Positions 1-6,197 of a DNA stretch of 15,425 bases are shown piece by piece; position 1 is the stretch's first letter, and each line of letters begins with the position of its first letter. The notes under the pieces are model-generated. The model saw nothing but the letters and a program-made list of their open reading frames with translations, had not been told where the DNA came from and searched no databases. This stretch comes from CAISIP01 sp037968655 (lineage in GTDB: Bacteria > Pseudomonadota > Gammaproteobacteria > Burkholderiales > Burkholderiaceae_C). The stretch covers positions 1 to 15,425 of the forward strand of contig JBBKVW010000398.1 of the NCBI GenBank assembly GCA_037968655.1, read 5' to 3'. The position numbers were made by a program, and so were the translations under genes.

Positions 1-474
1 CGCGGCATCTACGAGGCGCCCGGCCTGGCGCTTTTGTTCATCGCCTATGAGCGCCTGGTGACCGGCATCCACAACGAAGACACGATAGAGCAATACCGCG
101 ACCATGGCCGCAAGCTGGGCCGCCTGCTTTACCAGGGCCGCTGGTTCGACCCGCAGGCCATCATGCTGCGCGAAACCGCCCAGCGCTGGGTGGCGAGTGC
201 CATCACCGGCGAGGTCACGATCGAACTGCGCCGCGGCAACGACTATTCGCTGCTCAACACCGAGTCGCCCAACCTGACCTATCACCCGGACCGGCTCACG
301 ATGGAAAAAGGTGCGTCGGTGTTCTCGCCACAGGACCGCATCGGCCAGCTGACGATGCGCAACCTGGACATCGTGGATACCCGCGCCAAGCTGGGCATCT
401 ACGCCAAGACCGGCCTGCTCAGCCTGGGTGACGGTGTGGGTGTGCCCAACCTGGGGCACGACGAGCGCAAATAA
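1..474 (+). CDS. argG: Argininosuccinate synthase, C-terminal part (cut by window start)
   Basis: ArgG joins citrulline and aspartate, using ATP, to make argininosuccinate in the penultimate step of arginine synthesis in the cytoplasm. Only the last 157 codons are here. The reading frame is open from base 1 (RGIYEAPG...) to the TAA at 472-474, so the true start lies outside the window. The visible part follows the C-terminal half of the long E. coli-type ArgG (about 447 residues) almost block by block: IAYERLVTGIHNEDTIEQY, GRLLYQGRWFDPQA, RRGNDYSLLNTESPNLTYHP, FSPQDRIGQLTMRNLDI and YAKTGLLS. I see no frameshift or missing block. It converges on murB, with 48 bp between the two stop codons. 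The identification is firm. Its upstream partners and regulation cannot be seen. Confidence 0.96.
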   Translation, partial: RGIYEAPGLALLFIAYERLVTGIHNEDTIEQYRDHGRKLGRLLYQGRWFDPQAIMLRETAQRWVASAITGEVTIELRRGNDYSLLNTESPNLTYHPDRLTMEKGASVFSPQDRIGQLTMRNLDIVDTRAKLGIYAKTGLLSLGDGVGVPNLGHDERK

Positions 475-490
475 CGCGGCGTGCGCCGCG
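475..490. terminator. GC-rich hairpin between convergent argG and murB
   Basis: Bases 475-481 (CGCGGCG) are perfectly complementary to 484-490 (CGCCGCG), giving a 6-7 bp stem with a 2-4 nt loop immediately after the argG stop. No T-tract follows on either strand, so this is not a canonical intrinsic terminator. The position between two convergent genes makes a modest bidirectional pausing or RNA 3'-end stabilising role plausible. In such GC-rich DNA a chance stem of this size is also possible. Confidence 0.25.
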
Positions 491-522
491 CGTCATACGC
501 AGTCCCAAGCCCACCGTGCGTG

Positions 523-1599
523 TCACACCACTACCGGCTCGGGTTCGAGCCGGATGCCAAAGCGCTCGTAAACGCTGGTCTGGATTGCACGGGCCAGGGT
601 CATGACCTCGCCGCCGGTGGCCTGCCCACGGTTCACCAGCACCAGCGCCTGGCGCTCGTAGACCGCGGCATTGCCGACCGACTTGCCCTTCCAGCCGCAG
701 GCGTCGATCAACCAGCCGGCCGCCAGCTTGACGCCGCCATTCGCCATCGGGTAGTGAACGATGCGCGGCTCGCGCGCGATGATGTCGTCGCACTGCTCCT
801 GGCTGACCGTGGGGTTCTTGAAGAAGCTGCCGGCATTGCCCAGCACCGCCGGGTCGGGCAGCTTGGCGCTTCGGATGGCGCAGACCCAGTCGAAAATCTG
901 CCGCGCGTCGGGCGCATGATTGCCGGTCTCCTGCATCTTGCGTTCCAGATCGGCATAGCCCAGCACCGGCTTCCAGGGCTTGGGCAAAAACAGGCGTACA
1001 TGCGTGATGACGGCACGATCGCGCAGGCCAAATCCGGCGGCCGGTGCGCCGTCGGGGCCGGCAGCCGCAGCGCCGGACTCGGGCGTCGGGTGCTTGAACA
1101 CCGAATCGCGGTAACCGAATCCGCATTGGGCAGCGTCCAAGGTGTAACGGGCACCGCTTGACAGGTCGACTGCGTCGAGCGATTCAAAGCGGTCCTGCAT
1201 TTCCAGACCGTAGGCACCGATGTTCTGCACCGGCGCCGCACCGACAGTGCCGGGAATCATGGCCAGGTTCTCCAGGCCCGGATAGCCCTGCTGCAGCGTC
1301 CAGGCCACCAGCGCATGCCAGTTTTCGCCGGCGCCGACTTCGAGCGTGAAACCCTTGTCGGTTTCGCGGATAAGGCGTTTTCCCATGACTTCGATCTTGA
1401 GCACCAAGGGTTTGACGTCACCGGTCAGCACGATGTTGCTGCCACCGCCCAGGATGAACTTGGCTTGCGCTGCCAGGTGCGGGTCGGCAATCAGCTGGAG
1501 CAGGTCGTCCGCGCCCGTCACCCGTACCAGCGCATGCGCCTTCGCCACAATGTGAAAGGTGTTGTAGGGTTGAAGGGGGACGTTTTTCTCGACTAACAT
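523..1599 (-). CDS. murB: UDP-N-acetylenolpyruvoylglucosamine reductase (MurB), type I
   Basis: MurB is a cytoplasmic FAD enzyme that uses NADPH to reduce the enolpyruvyl group, giving UDP-N-acetylmuramate for peptidoglycan. The 358-residue product has the FAD-binding signatures FILGGGSNIV (about 48-57) and MIPGTVGAAPVQNIGAYG (about 114-131). Catalytic candidates are Arg164 (YRDS), Ser258 (GNAGSFFKNP) and Glu354 (LEPEP). This is the E. coli-like type I form (342 residues there). The extra length is mostly an Ala/Gly/Pro-rich insert at about 171-190, between FKH and the next strand. The frame stays open far upstream (to 2487) across the antisense of yajQ. I chose the ATG at 1599 because MLVEKNVPLQPYNTF is the family N-terminus. 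No good Shine-Dalgarno precedes it. Divergent from yajQ, 54 bp apart. Confidence 0.96.
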   Translation of the reverse strand: MLVEKNVPLQPYNTFHIVAKAHALVRVTGADDLLQLIADPHLAAQAKFILGGGSNIVLTGDVKPLVLKIEVMGKRLIRETDKGFTLEVGAGENWHALVAWTLQQGYPGLENLAMIPGTVGAAPVQNIGAYGLEMQDRFESLDAVDLSSGARYTLDAAQCGFGYRDSVFKHPTPESGAAAAGPDGAPAAGFGLRDRAVITHVRLFLPKPWKPVLGYADLERKMQETGNHAPDARQIFDWVCAIRSAKLPDPAVLGNAGSFFKNPTVSQEQCDDIIAREPRIVHYPMANGGVKLAAGWLIDACGWKGKSVGNAAVYERQALVLVNRGQATGGEVMTLARAIQTSVYERFGIRLEPEPVVV

Positions 1600-1653
1600 G
1601 AAGGGATTGTCGCATCGGCCCCCGCTGCGCCCCGTCATCCTACTGGTAACGAT

Positions 1654-2139
1654 ATGCCCTCTTTCGACACGGTTTGCGAGGCCGATCTCGTGGAAGTTCG
1701 CAACGCGGTGGACAACACCACCAAGGAAATCGGCACGCGCTTTGACTTCAAGGGCACGGCCGCTGCGATCGAATTCAAGGACAAGGACATCACGCTGATC
1801 GGCGACGCCGATTTTCAGCTCGCCCAGATCGAGGATGTGCTGCGCAACAAGCTGACCAAGCGCAGCGTCGATGTGCGCTTCCTGGACCGTGGTGACGTGC
1901 AGAAGATCGGCGGCGACAAGGTCAAGCAGGTCATCAAGGTGCGCAATGGCATCGAAACCGAGGTGTCCAAGAAAATCCAGCGCATGATCAAGGACAGCAA
2001 GCTCAAGTTGCAGGCGTCGATTCAGGGCGATGCGGTGCGCATCAGCGGCGCCAAGCGCGACGATCTGCAATCTGCCATGGCCTTGATCCGCAAGGACATA
2101 CCCGATCTGCCTTTGAGCTTCAACAACTTTCGGGACTGA
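1654..2139 (+). CDS. yajQ: YajQ family nucleotide/c-di-GMP-binding protein
   Basis: The 161-residue product matches YajQ (UPF0234) along its whole length: start MPSFDTVCEADLVEVRNAVD, then TRFDFKGT at about 28-35, GGDKVKQVIKVRNGIETE near the middle, and the ending LPLSFNNFRD. Family knowledge: these small cytoplasmic proteins have two ferredoxin-like folds, bind nucleic acid or nucleotides, and some members (in Xanthomonas and Pseudomonas) bind cyclic di-GMP and act as signalling effectors. Nothing in the sequence alone proves ligand binding here. A weak GGTAA lies 5 bases before the ATG. The stop is separated by only 3 bp from the next ATG, so translational coupling with the protease gene is likely. 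Divergent from murB; I see no clear promoter hexamers in the 54-bp gap. Confidence 0.95.
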   Translation: MPSFDTVCEADLVEVRNAVDNTTKEIGTRFDFKGTAAAIEFKDKDITLIGDADFQLAQIEDVLRNKLTKRSVDVRFLDRGDVQKIGGDKVKQVIKVRNGIETEVSKKIQRMIKDSKLKLQASIQGDAVRISGAKRDDLQSAMALIRKDIPDLPLSFNNFRD

Positions 2140-2142
2140 TCG

Positions 2143-2817
2143 ATGGCGCCAGCACAGCCCTGCACGCGCACTGCAGTCGCTGCGCTGGCGACAGCTTTGC
2201 TTGCCGGGTGCTTTGCGGCGCAGGCGCAGTCTCCGTCCGTCAACCTGTCGGGCATGCTGGGCAGCAAGGCGCTGTTGGTTGTGGGTGGCGCCGAACCCAA
2301 GGTGGTTGCGCCTGGCGAAAGCCACCGCGGCGTGCGGGTCCTGTCGACCCAGGGCGATTCGGCCGTGCTGGAAATCGCCGGCCAGCGCCATACGCTGCGC
2401 GTCGGCGACTCGCCGGTCAGCGTGGGCAAACCCATCAATCCCGGCAGCGGCGGCCGGATCGTGCTGTCGGCCGACTCCGGTGGGCATTTTGTGACGCAGG
2501 GCCTGCTCAATTCCAAACCGGCCCAGTTCATGATCGACACCGGTGCCTCCACCATCGGTATCAGCGCAGCCGACGCCGAACGGGTCGGGATCAAGTACAA
2601 GGAAGGCCAGCAGATCCAGGTCTCGACTGCCAATGGCGTTGTCGCCGGCTGGCGGGTCCGGCTGGTTTCGGTGCGTCTGAACGATGTCGAGATCAGGGAC
2701 ATCGACGCGGTCGTCACGCCAGTCACCATGCCCTTTGTTTTGCTGGGCAACAGTTTTCTGACCCGCTTCCAGATGACGCGCAACAACGAACAGATGGTGC
2801 TCGAGCGGCGCTACTGA
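2143..2817 (+). CDS. Exported retropepsin-like aspartic protease (clan AA, TIGR02281-like)
   Basis: The 224-residue product ends in a retropepsin-like domain: the catalytic motif FMIDTGAS with Asp132 as nucleophile, and the hydrophobic-glycine motif LLGNSFL from Leu200, followed by a strand resembling LTRFQMTRNNEQMVLERR. One DTGA motif per chain means an active site would need a homodimer, as in retroviral proteases. Residues about 35-95 look like a small beta-rich domain (ALLVVGG..., VLEIAGQRHTLRVGD) common in betaproteobacterial members; the resemblance to PilP/GspC-type modules is my inference. The N-terminus has a short hydrophobic signal. LLAGC at 19-23 could be a lipobox (Cys23) and AQA at 26-28 could be an ordinary signal peptidase site. 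Start ATG 2143, 3 bp after yajQ. The substrate is unknown. Confidence 0.85.
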   Translation: MAPAQPCTRTAVAALATALLAGCFAAQAQSPSVNLSGMLGSKALLVVGGAEPKVVAPGESHRGVRVLSTQGDSAVLEIAGQRHTLRVGDSPVSVGKPINPGSGGRIVLSADSGGHFVTQGLLNSKPAQFMIDTGASTIGISAADAERVGIKYKEGQQIQVSTANGVVAGWRVRLVSVRLNDVEIRDIDAVVTPVTMPFVLLGNSFLTRFQMTRNNEQMVLERRY

Positions 2818-2842
2818 TGCATCACGCGCAGCTTCCCAACAT

Positions 2843-3826
2843 GTGCATCAGCCCGTGACCACCACTGTGAACGTGCAAAGCGAAACCGAGTACGAAGACC
2901 TGCTGGGTTTGTGGTCGGATCTGGAAGCCGGTCTTGGCATCCTGCTGGGCAGCTCGGCCAGCGTGCAGGAGTTTGAACTGCGCGTCTGGCAATACGACCG
3001 CTGGATGCAGATCCTGCTGGGCCGCGATGCCGATGTCGGCCTGTATCTGCTGTTCCAGCTGGCCACCCATTCGCCGGTGGGCTACAGCGCCTCGCATGCA
3101 CTGGTCTGCGCTGTGCTATCGCACCTGATCGGCGTGGAACTGAAGCTGCCCCAGGACGAGCGTGACAGCATGGTGCATGCGGCGCTGACCATGAACATTG
3201 CGATGACGGCCCTGCAGGACGAACTGGCCAGCCAGCTCGACAAACCCTCGGACACCCAGCAGCAGGCGATTCGCGAGCACGCACGCTGGAGTTGCGAGAT
3301 GCTGCGCAGTCTGGGCATCAGCAATGCGTTGTGGCTTGATATCGTGGCCCACCACCACGACGAGATTCACGACACCAGGGAGCTGGCCTCACTGACGCCG
3401 GTCGAGCGCCTGTCGCGCATTGTGCGCACGGTGGACCGCTATGGCGCAATGATCAGCCCGCGCAAGTCACGCGCCGGGCGCAGTGCCACCGATTCGGTGC
3501 GCTCCATCATCCATGACGCTGGCGAGCACTCGGACGAGATCGGCAATGCACTGGTGCGCGCCGTCGGGCTGTGTCCACCGGGAACCTTCGTGCGACTGGA
3601 CAACGAGGAAGTGGCCGTGGTGATGCGCCGATCCAGCAAACCCAACCACCCCCATGTGGCGATCGTGCTCAACGAAGCCGGGCTGATGGTCGGCCAGCCA
3701 CGCTTGCACCGCACCGCGCATGGCAGTCCGCAAATTCACTCGGCGCTGGCGGCGGCGCTGGTGCGGGTGCGGCTGAACCACCACCTGATACTGCGCCTGG
3801 GCGCCTACGCGGGGCAGCAGTCCTGA
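2843..3826 (+). CDS. Degenerate HD-GYP/HD-domain protein, probably not a phosphodiesterase
   Basis: The 327-residue product aligns by eye with HD-GYP domains: His85 (YSASHALV), then AALTMNIA at 113-120 where active proteins have HDIG, then His146 (HARWS), HHHD at 170-173, and VDRY with Asp198 followed by R207. The C-terminal part CPPGTFVRLDNEEVAVVMRR is typical of HD-GYP proteins. The key HD pair is Met117-Asn118, and GYP is absent after HHHD. Loss of these metal ligands suggests no c-di-GMP hydrolysis; a binding or scaffold role is inference. No signal peptide or membrane segment is visible, so it is probably cytoplasmic. The start is uncertain: GTG 2843 is the first start in an open frame, but no Shine-Dalgarno is seen, and GTG 2855 is an alternative. 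It lies 25 bp after the protease gene in the same direction. Confidence 0.8.
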   Translation: MHQPVTTTVNVQSETEYEDLLGLWSDLEAGLGILLGSSASVQEFELRVWQYDRWMQILLGRDADVGLYLLFQLATHSPVGYSASHALVCAVLSHLIGVELKLPQDERDSMVHAALTMNIAMTALQDELASQLDKPSDTQQQAIREHARWSCEMLRSLGISNALWLDIVAHHHDEIHDTRELASLTPVERLSRIVRTVDRYGAMISPRKSRAGRSATDSVRSIIHDAGEHSDEIGNALVRAVGLCPPGTFVRLDNEEVAVVMRRSSKPNHPHVAIVLNEAGLMVGQPRLHRTAHGSPQIHSALAAALVRVRLNHHLILRLGAYAGQQS

Positions 3827-3890
3827 CGCCTGGCCGGCTCGGCTCCCGCGCGTCAGTTCAAGTACATCGCGCCATTCGCTATTGATTGCA

Positions 3891-3919
3891 CTGGGTTGGA
3901 CGCGCCCTGCACAACCCGG
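3891..3919. terminator. Inverted repeat between convergent genes
   Basis: CTGGGTTG at 3891-3898 can pair with CAACCCGG at 3912-3919 (8 bp with one G-T wobble, 13-nt loop). It lies in the 100-bp gap where the HD-GYP-like gene (+) and plsY (-) converge. No T-tract follows on either strand, so it would be at best a weak or Rho-assisted 3' end. The rest of the gap holds nothing I recognise. Confidence 0.25.
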
Positions 3920-3926
3920 GCCAGAC

Positions 3927-4568
3927 TCAACTGGCCTTCTTGGCCCCGATCCGCGACTCGGTACCCTTGATCAGGCGATTGATGTTGGCCGCGTGGCGCC
4001 AGGCCAGCAACAGGCCCATCACGACCATGGCCATCAGCACGCTCTTGTCCATGTACCAGGCCACGCCGTCGCCAAAGATGTAGTAGACCGGTGCAAATAC
4101 CGCCGCCACCAACGAGGCCAGCGAGGAGTAGCGGAAAAAGTAGGCAACGATCAGCCAACTGGCCGCCGCCGCCAGGCCGATGCTCCAGCCAAATCCGAGC
4201 AGTACGCCCAACGCCGTTGCGACGCCCTTGCCGCCCTGGAAGCGGAAGAACACCGGAAACAGATGGCCCAGAAACGCCGCCAAACCAGCCATGGCCATGG
4301 TGCCCTCGAACAGTCCGTAGGGCTTGCCGTACCAGGCCACCAGCGCCACCGGCAGCCAGCCCTTGGCCGCGTCGAGCACTAGCGTCACGACTGCCGCCAG
4401 CTTGCTGCCCGAGCGCAGCACATTGGTGGCGCCCGGGTTCTTGCTGCCATAGGTGCGCGGGTCATGCAGGCCCAACACGCGGCTGACGATGACGGCAAAC
4501 GACAGCGAGCCCAGCAGGTAGGCGGCCAGCACCGCCAGCAGCGGCAACAGGGGGTTGGAAGGGTCCAT
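3927..4568 (-). CDS. plsY: Glycerol-3-phosphate acyltransferase PlsY
   Basis: PlsY transfers an acyl chain from acyl-phosphate (made by PlsX) to glycerol-3-phosphate, the first committed step of phospholipid synthesis, in the inner membrane. The 213-residue product is strongly hydrophobic with several membrane segments. It carries the three family motifs: GSKNPGATNVLRSG at 41-54, GHLFPVFFRFQGGKGVAT at 101-118 and RHAANINRLIKGTE at 191-204. Length and motif order are normal. The ATG at 4568 has GGAG about 9 bases upstream. It is the last gene of a - strand series, 41 bp after the ybaK-type gene. No PlsX gene is in the window. I see no defect. Confidence 0.96.
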   Translation of the reverse strand: MDPSNPLLPLLAVLAAYLLGSLSFAVIVSRVLGLHDPRTYGSKNPGATNVLRSGSKLAAVVTLVLDAAKGWLPVALVAWYGKPYGLFEGTMAMAGLAAFLGHLFPVFFRFQGGKGVATALGVLLGFGWSIGLAAAASWLIVAYFFRYSSLASLVAAVFAPVYYIFGDGVAWYMDKSVLMAMVVMGLLLAWRHAANINRLIKGTESRIGAKKAS

Positions 4569-4609
4569 CAGGCTAGTCTCCGGCGCGCCTGGGCGGCGCT
4601 GTCATCGCC

Positions 4610-5101
4610 CTATTCTGCCAGCGCACAGGACACCGGCTGCGCGTCGAGCAGTTGCACGCAGACCTGCGGCGCCAGTCCGACCAGATAACCGCGCCGACCA
4701 CCGTTGATCAGGATCAGCGGCAGATCGAGGATGCTCTGTTCCACATACACCGGCATCGGCTTGCGCGTCGCAAACGGCGAGGTGCCGCCCACCAGATAGC
4801 CACTGTGCTTGTTGGCCACCTCGGGCTGGCAGGGCTGCACCGACTTGCAGCCGATGGCGCGCGCCAGGTTGCGGGTGCTGACCTTGCGGTTGCCGTGCAT
4901 CAGCACCAGCAGCGGGCGCGCGTGCTCGTCCTGCATCACCAGGGTCTTGACGACGGCATAGGGGTCGACGCCCAACACTTCGGCACTGTGCTCGGCGCCG
5001 CCGTGCTCGACGTATGCATAGACATGCTCGGTGAACGCCACCTTGTTCGACCGCAGCAGGCGCGTCGCCGGTGTTTCGGACACATGTTCGCGCCGCGTCA
5101 T
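4610..5101 (-). CDS. ybaK: YbaK/EbsC-type aminoacyl-tRNA deacylase (Cys-tRNA(Pro) type)
   Basis: YbaK-family proteins hydrolyse misacylated tRNA, classically Cys-tRNA(Pro) formed by prolyl-tRNA synthetase, working in trans in the cytoplasm. The 163-residue product shows the family pattern: the conserved lysine in VVKTLV (Lys52), STRNLARAIG, GYLVGGTSPFATRK (about 101-114) and the ending NGGRRGYLVGLAP...CALAE. GTSPF takes the place of the GISPI seen in E. coli YbaK, so substrate preference within the INS superfamily cannot be settled by eye. The start ATG 5101 has no clear Shine-Dalgarno; 24 bp separate it from the preceding reductase stop. It sits second to last in the - strand series. The sequence does not tie it functionally to its lipid-related neighbours. 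Confidence 0.9.
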   Translation of the reverse strand: MTRREHVSETPATRLLRSNKVAFTEHVYAYVEHGGAEHSAEVLGVDPYAVVKTLVMQDEHARPLLVLMHGNRKVSTRNLARAIGCKSVQPCQPEVANKHSGYLVGGTSPFATRKPMPVYVEQSILDLPLILINGGRRGYLVGLAPQVCVQLLDAQPVSCALAE

Positions 5102-5125
5102 GGTCTTGGTGCGTCAGCCGCCCAC

Positions 5126-6184
5126 CTACTGCGCCGGGTCGCGCATCTCCCAGCGCACGGCATCGATGGCCTCCAGCACCTCGGGCTTGAGCACCAGTTC
5201 GGCGCTGTCCAGGCATTCGGCCAATTGGGCCACCGAGGTGGCGCCAACGATGGTGCTGGCAATGCAGGCCTTGTTCAGGCAAAACGCGATTGCCAGCTGG
5301 GTCGGTGTCATGCCATAGGCACGCGCGATCTGCATGTAGCGGCGGGTGGCCAGGATCGTTTCGGGACGCCCATAGCGCGGACTCCAGTTTGGCGGGAAAT
5401 GGGTCAATCGCCCCAGCGGCTTGCCGGCCTTGTCGAAGCCGCCCTTGTCGTACTTGCCGGTCAGTCGGCCAAAGCCCAATGGAGAGTAGGCCAATACGCC
5501 CACCTGCTCGCGGAAACTCACCTCGTCCAGCCCGTTCTCGACATGGCGGTTCAGCAGGCTGTAGGCGTTCTGCACGCTGGTGACGCGCGGCAGGCCGTGC
5601 TGCTGCGCCAGGCGGCTGAACTCCAGCACACCCCAGGGCGTCTCGTTGGAAAGGCCCAGGTAGCGGATCTTGCCTGCCTTGACCAGCTCGCCCATGCCTT
5701 CGAGCACTTCATGGATGGAAGGCACCTCGCGCTCGGCGGCCCGGTCGAAATAGATGGTGCCAAACAGCGGGATGTTGCGACTCGGCCAGTGGATCTGGTA
5801 GAGGTCAATGCAATCGGTCTGCAGGCGCTTGAGCGATGCATCGCAGGCCGCGACCACGCTCTTGCGATCGGGCGCTCCACCGCCGCGTATCCACTCCCAG
5901 CCCCGGGCCGGTCCGGCCACCTTGCTGGCCAGCACGATGTTCTGGCGCTGCGCCGGGTTCTTCGCCAGCCAGCTGCCGATGATGCGTTCGGTGCTGCCGT
6001 AGGTTTCGGCGCGCGCCATCACCGGATACAACTCCGCGGTATCGATGAAGTTGACACCGCGCGCGACGGCCAGGTCGAGCTGGGCATGGCCCTCGGCTTC
6101 GGTGTTCTGTTCGCCAAAGGTCATGGTCCCCAGGCAGACCGGGGTGACTTGCAGGTCGCTGTGACCGAGCTGGATTTTTTTCAT
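5126..6184 (-). CDS. tas: Aldo/keto reductase, Tas-like
   Basis: This 352-residue protein is an NADP(H)-dependent oxidoreductase with the TIM-barrel fold of the aldo/keto reductase superfamily. It resembles E. coli Tas throughout: LGTMTFGEQNTEAEGHAQLD at about 18-37, then IDTAELYP, ASKV, SLKRLQTDCIDLYQIHWP, IRYLGLSNETPWGV and NAYSLLNR. The catalytic tetrad is visible as Asp48, Tyr53, Lys88 and His132. The cytoplasmic substrate is unknown; even for E. coli Tas the natural substrate is poorly defined. The start ATG 6184 follows GGACCCCC, with a short spacing. The gap to the upstream acyl-CoA synthetase stop is 13 bp, so the two are very likely cotranscribed. The family call is firm; the gene symbol is by similarity only. 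Confidence 0.9.
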   Translation of the reverse strand: MKKIQLGHSDLQVTPVCLGTMTFGEQNTEAEGHAQLDLAVARGVNFIDTAELYPVMARAETYGSTERIIGSWLAKNPAQRQNIVLASKVAGPARGWEWIRGGGAPDRKSVVAACDASLKRLQTDCIDLYQIHWPSRNIPLFGTIYFDRAAEREVPSIHEVLEGMGELVKAGKIRYLGLSNETPWGVLEFSRLAQQHGLPRVTSVQNAYSLLNRHVENGLDEVSFREQVGVLAYSPLGFGRLTGKYDKGGFDKAGKPLGRLTHFPPNWSPRYGRPETILATRRYMQIARAYGMTPTQLAIAFCLNKACIASTIVGATSVAQLAECLDSAELVLKPEVLEAIDAVRWEMRDPAQ

Positions 6185-6197
6185 GGGGGTCCGATCT

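Noticed and set aside
1600..2487. Upstream extension of the murB frame on the - strand
   Set aside because: It runs antisense through yajQ and the protease gene; MurB family proteins begin at the ATG at 1599.
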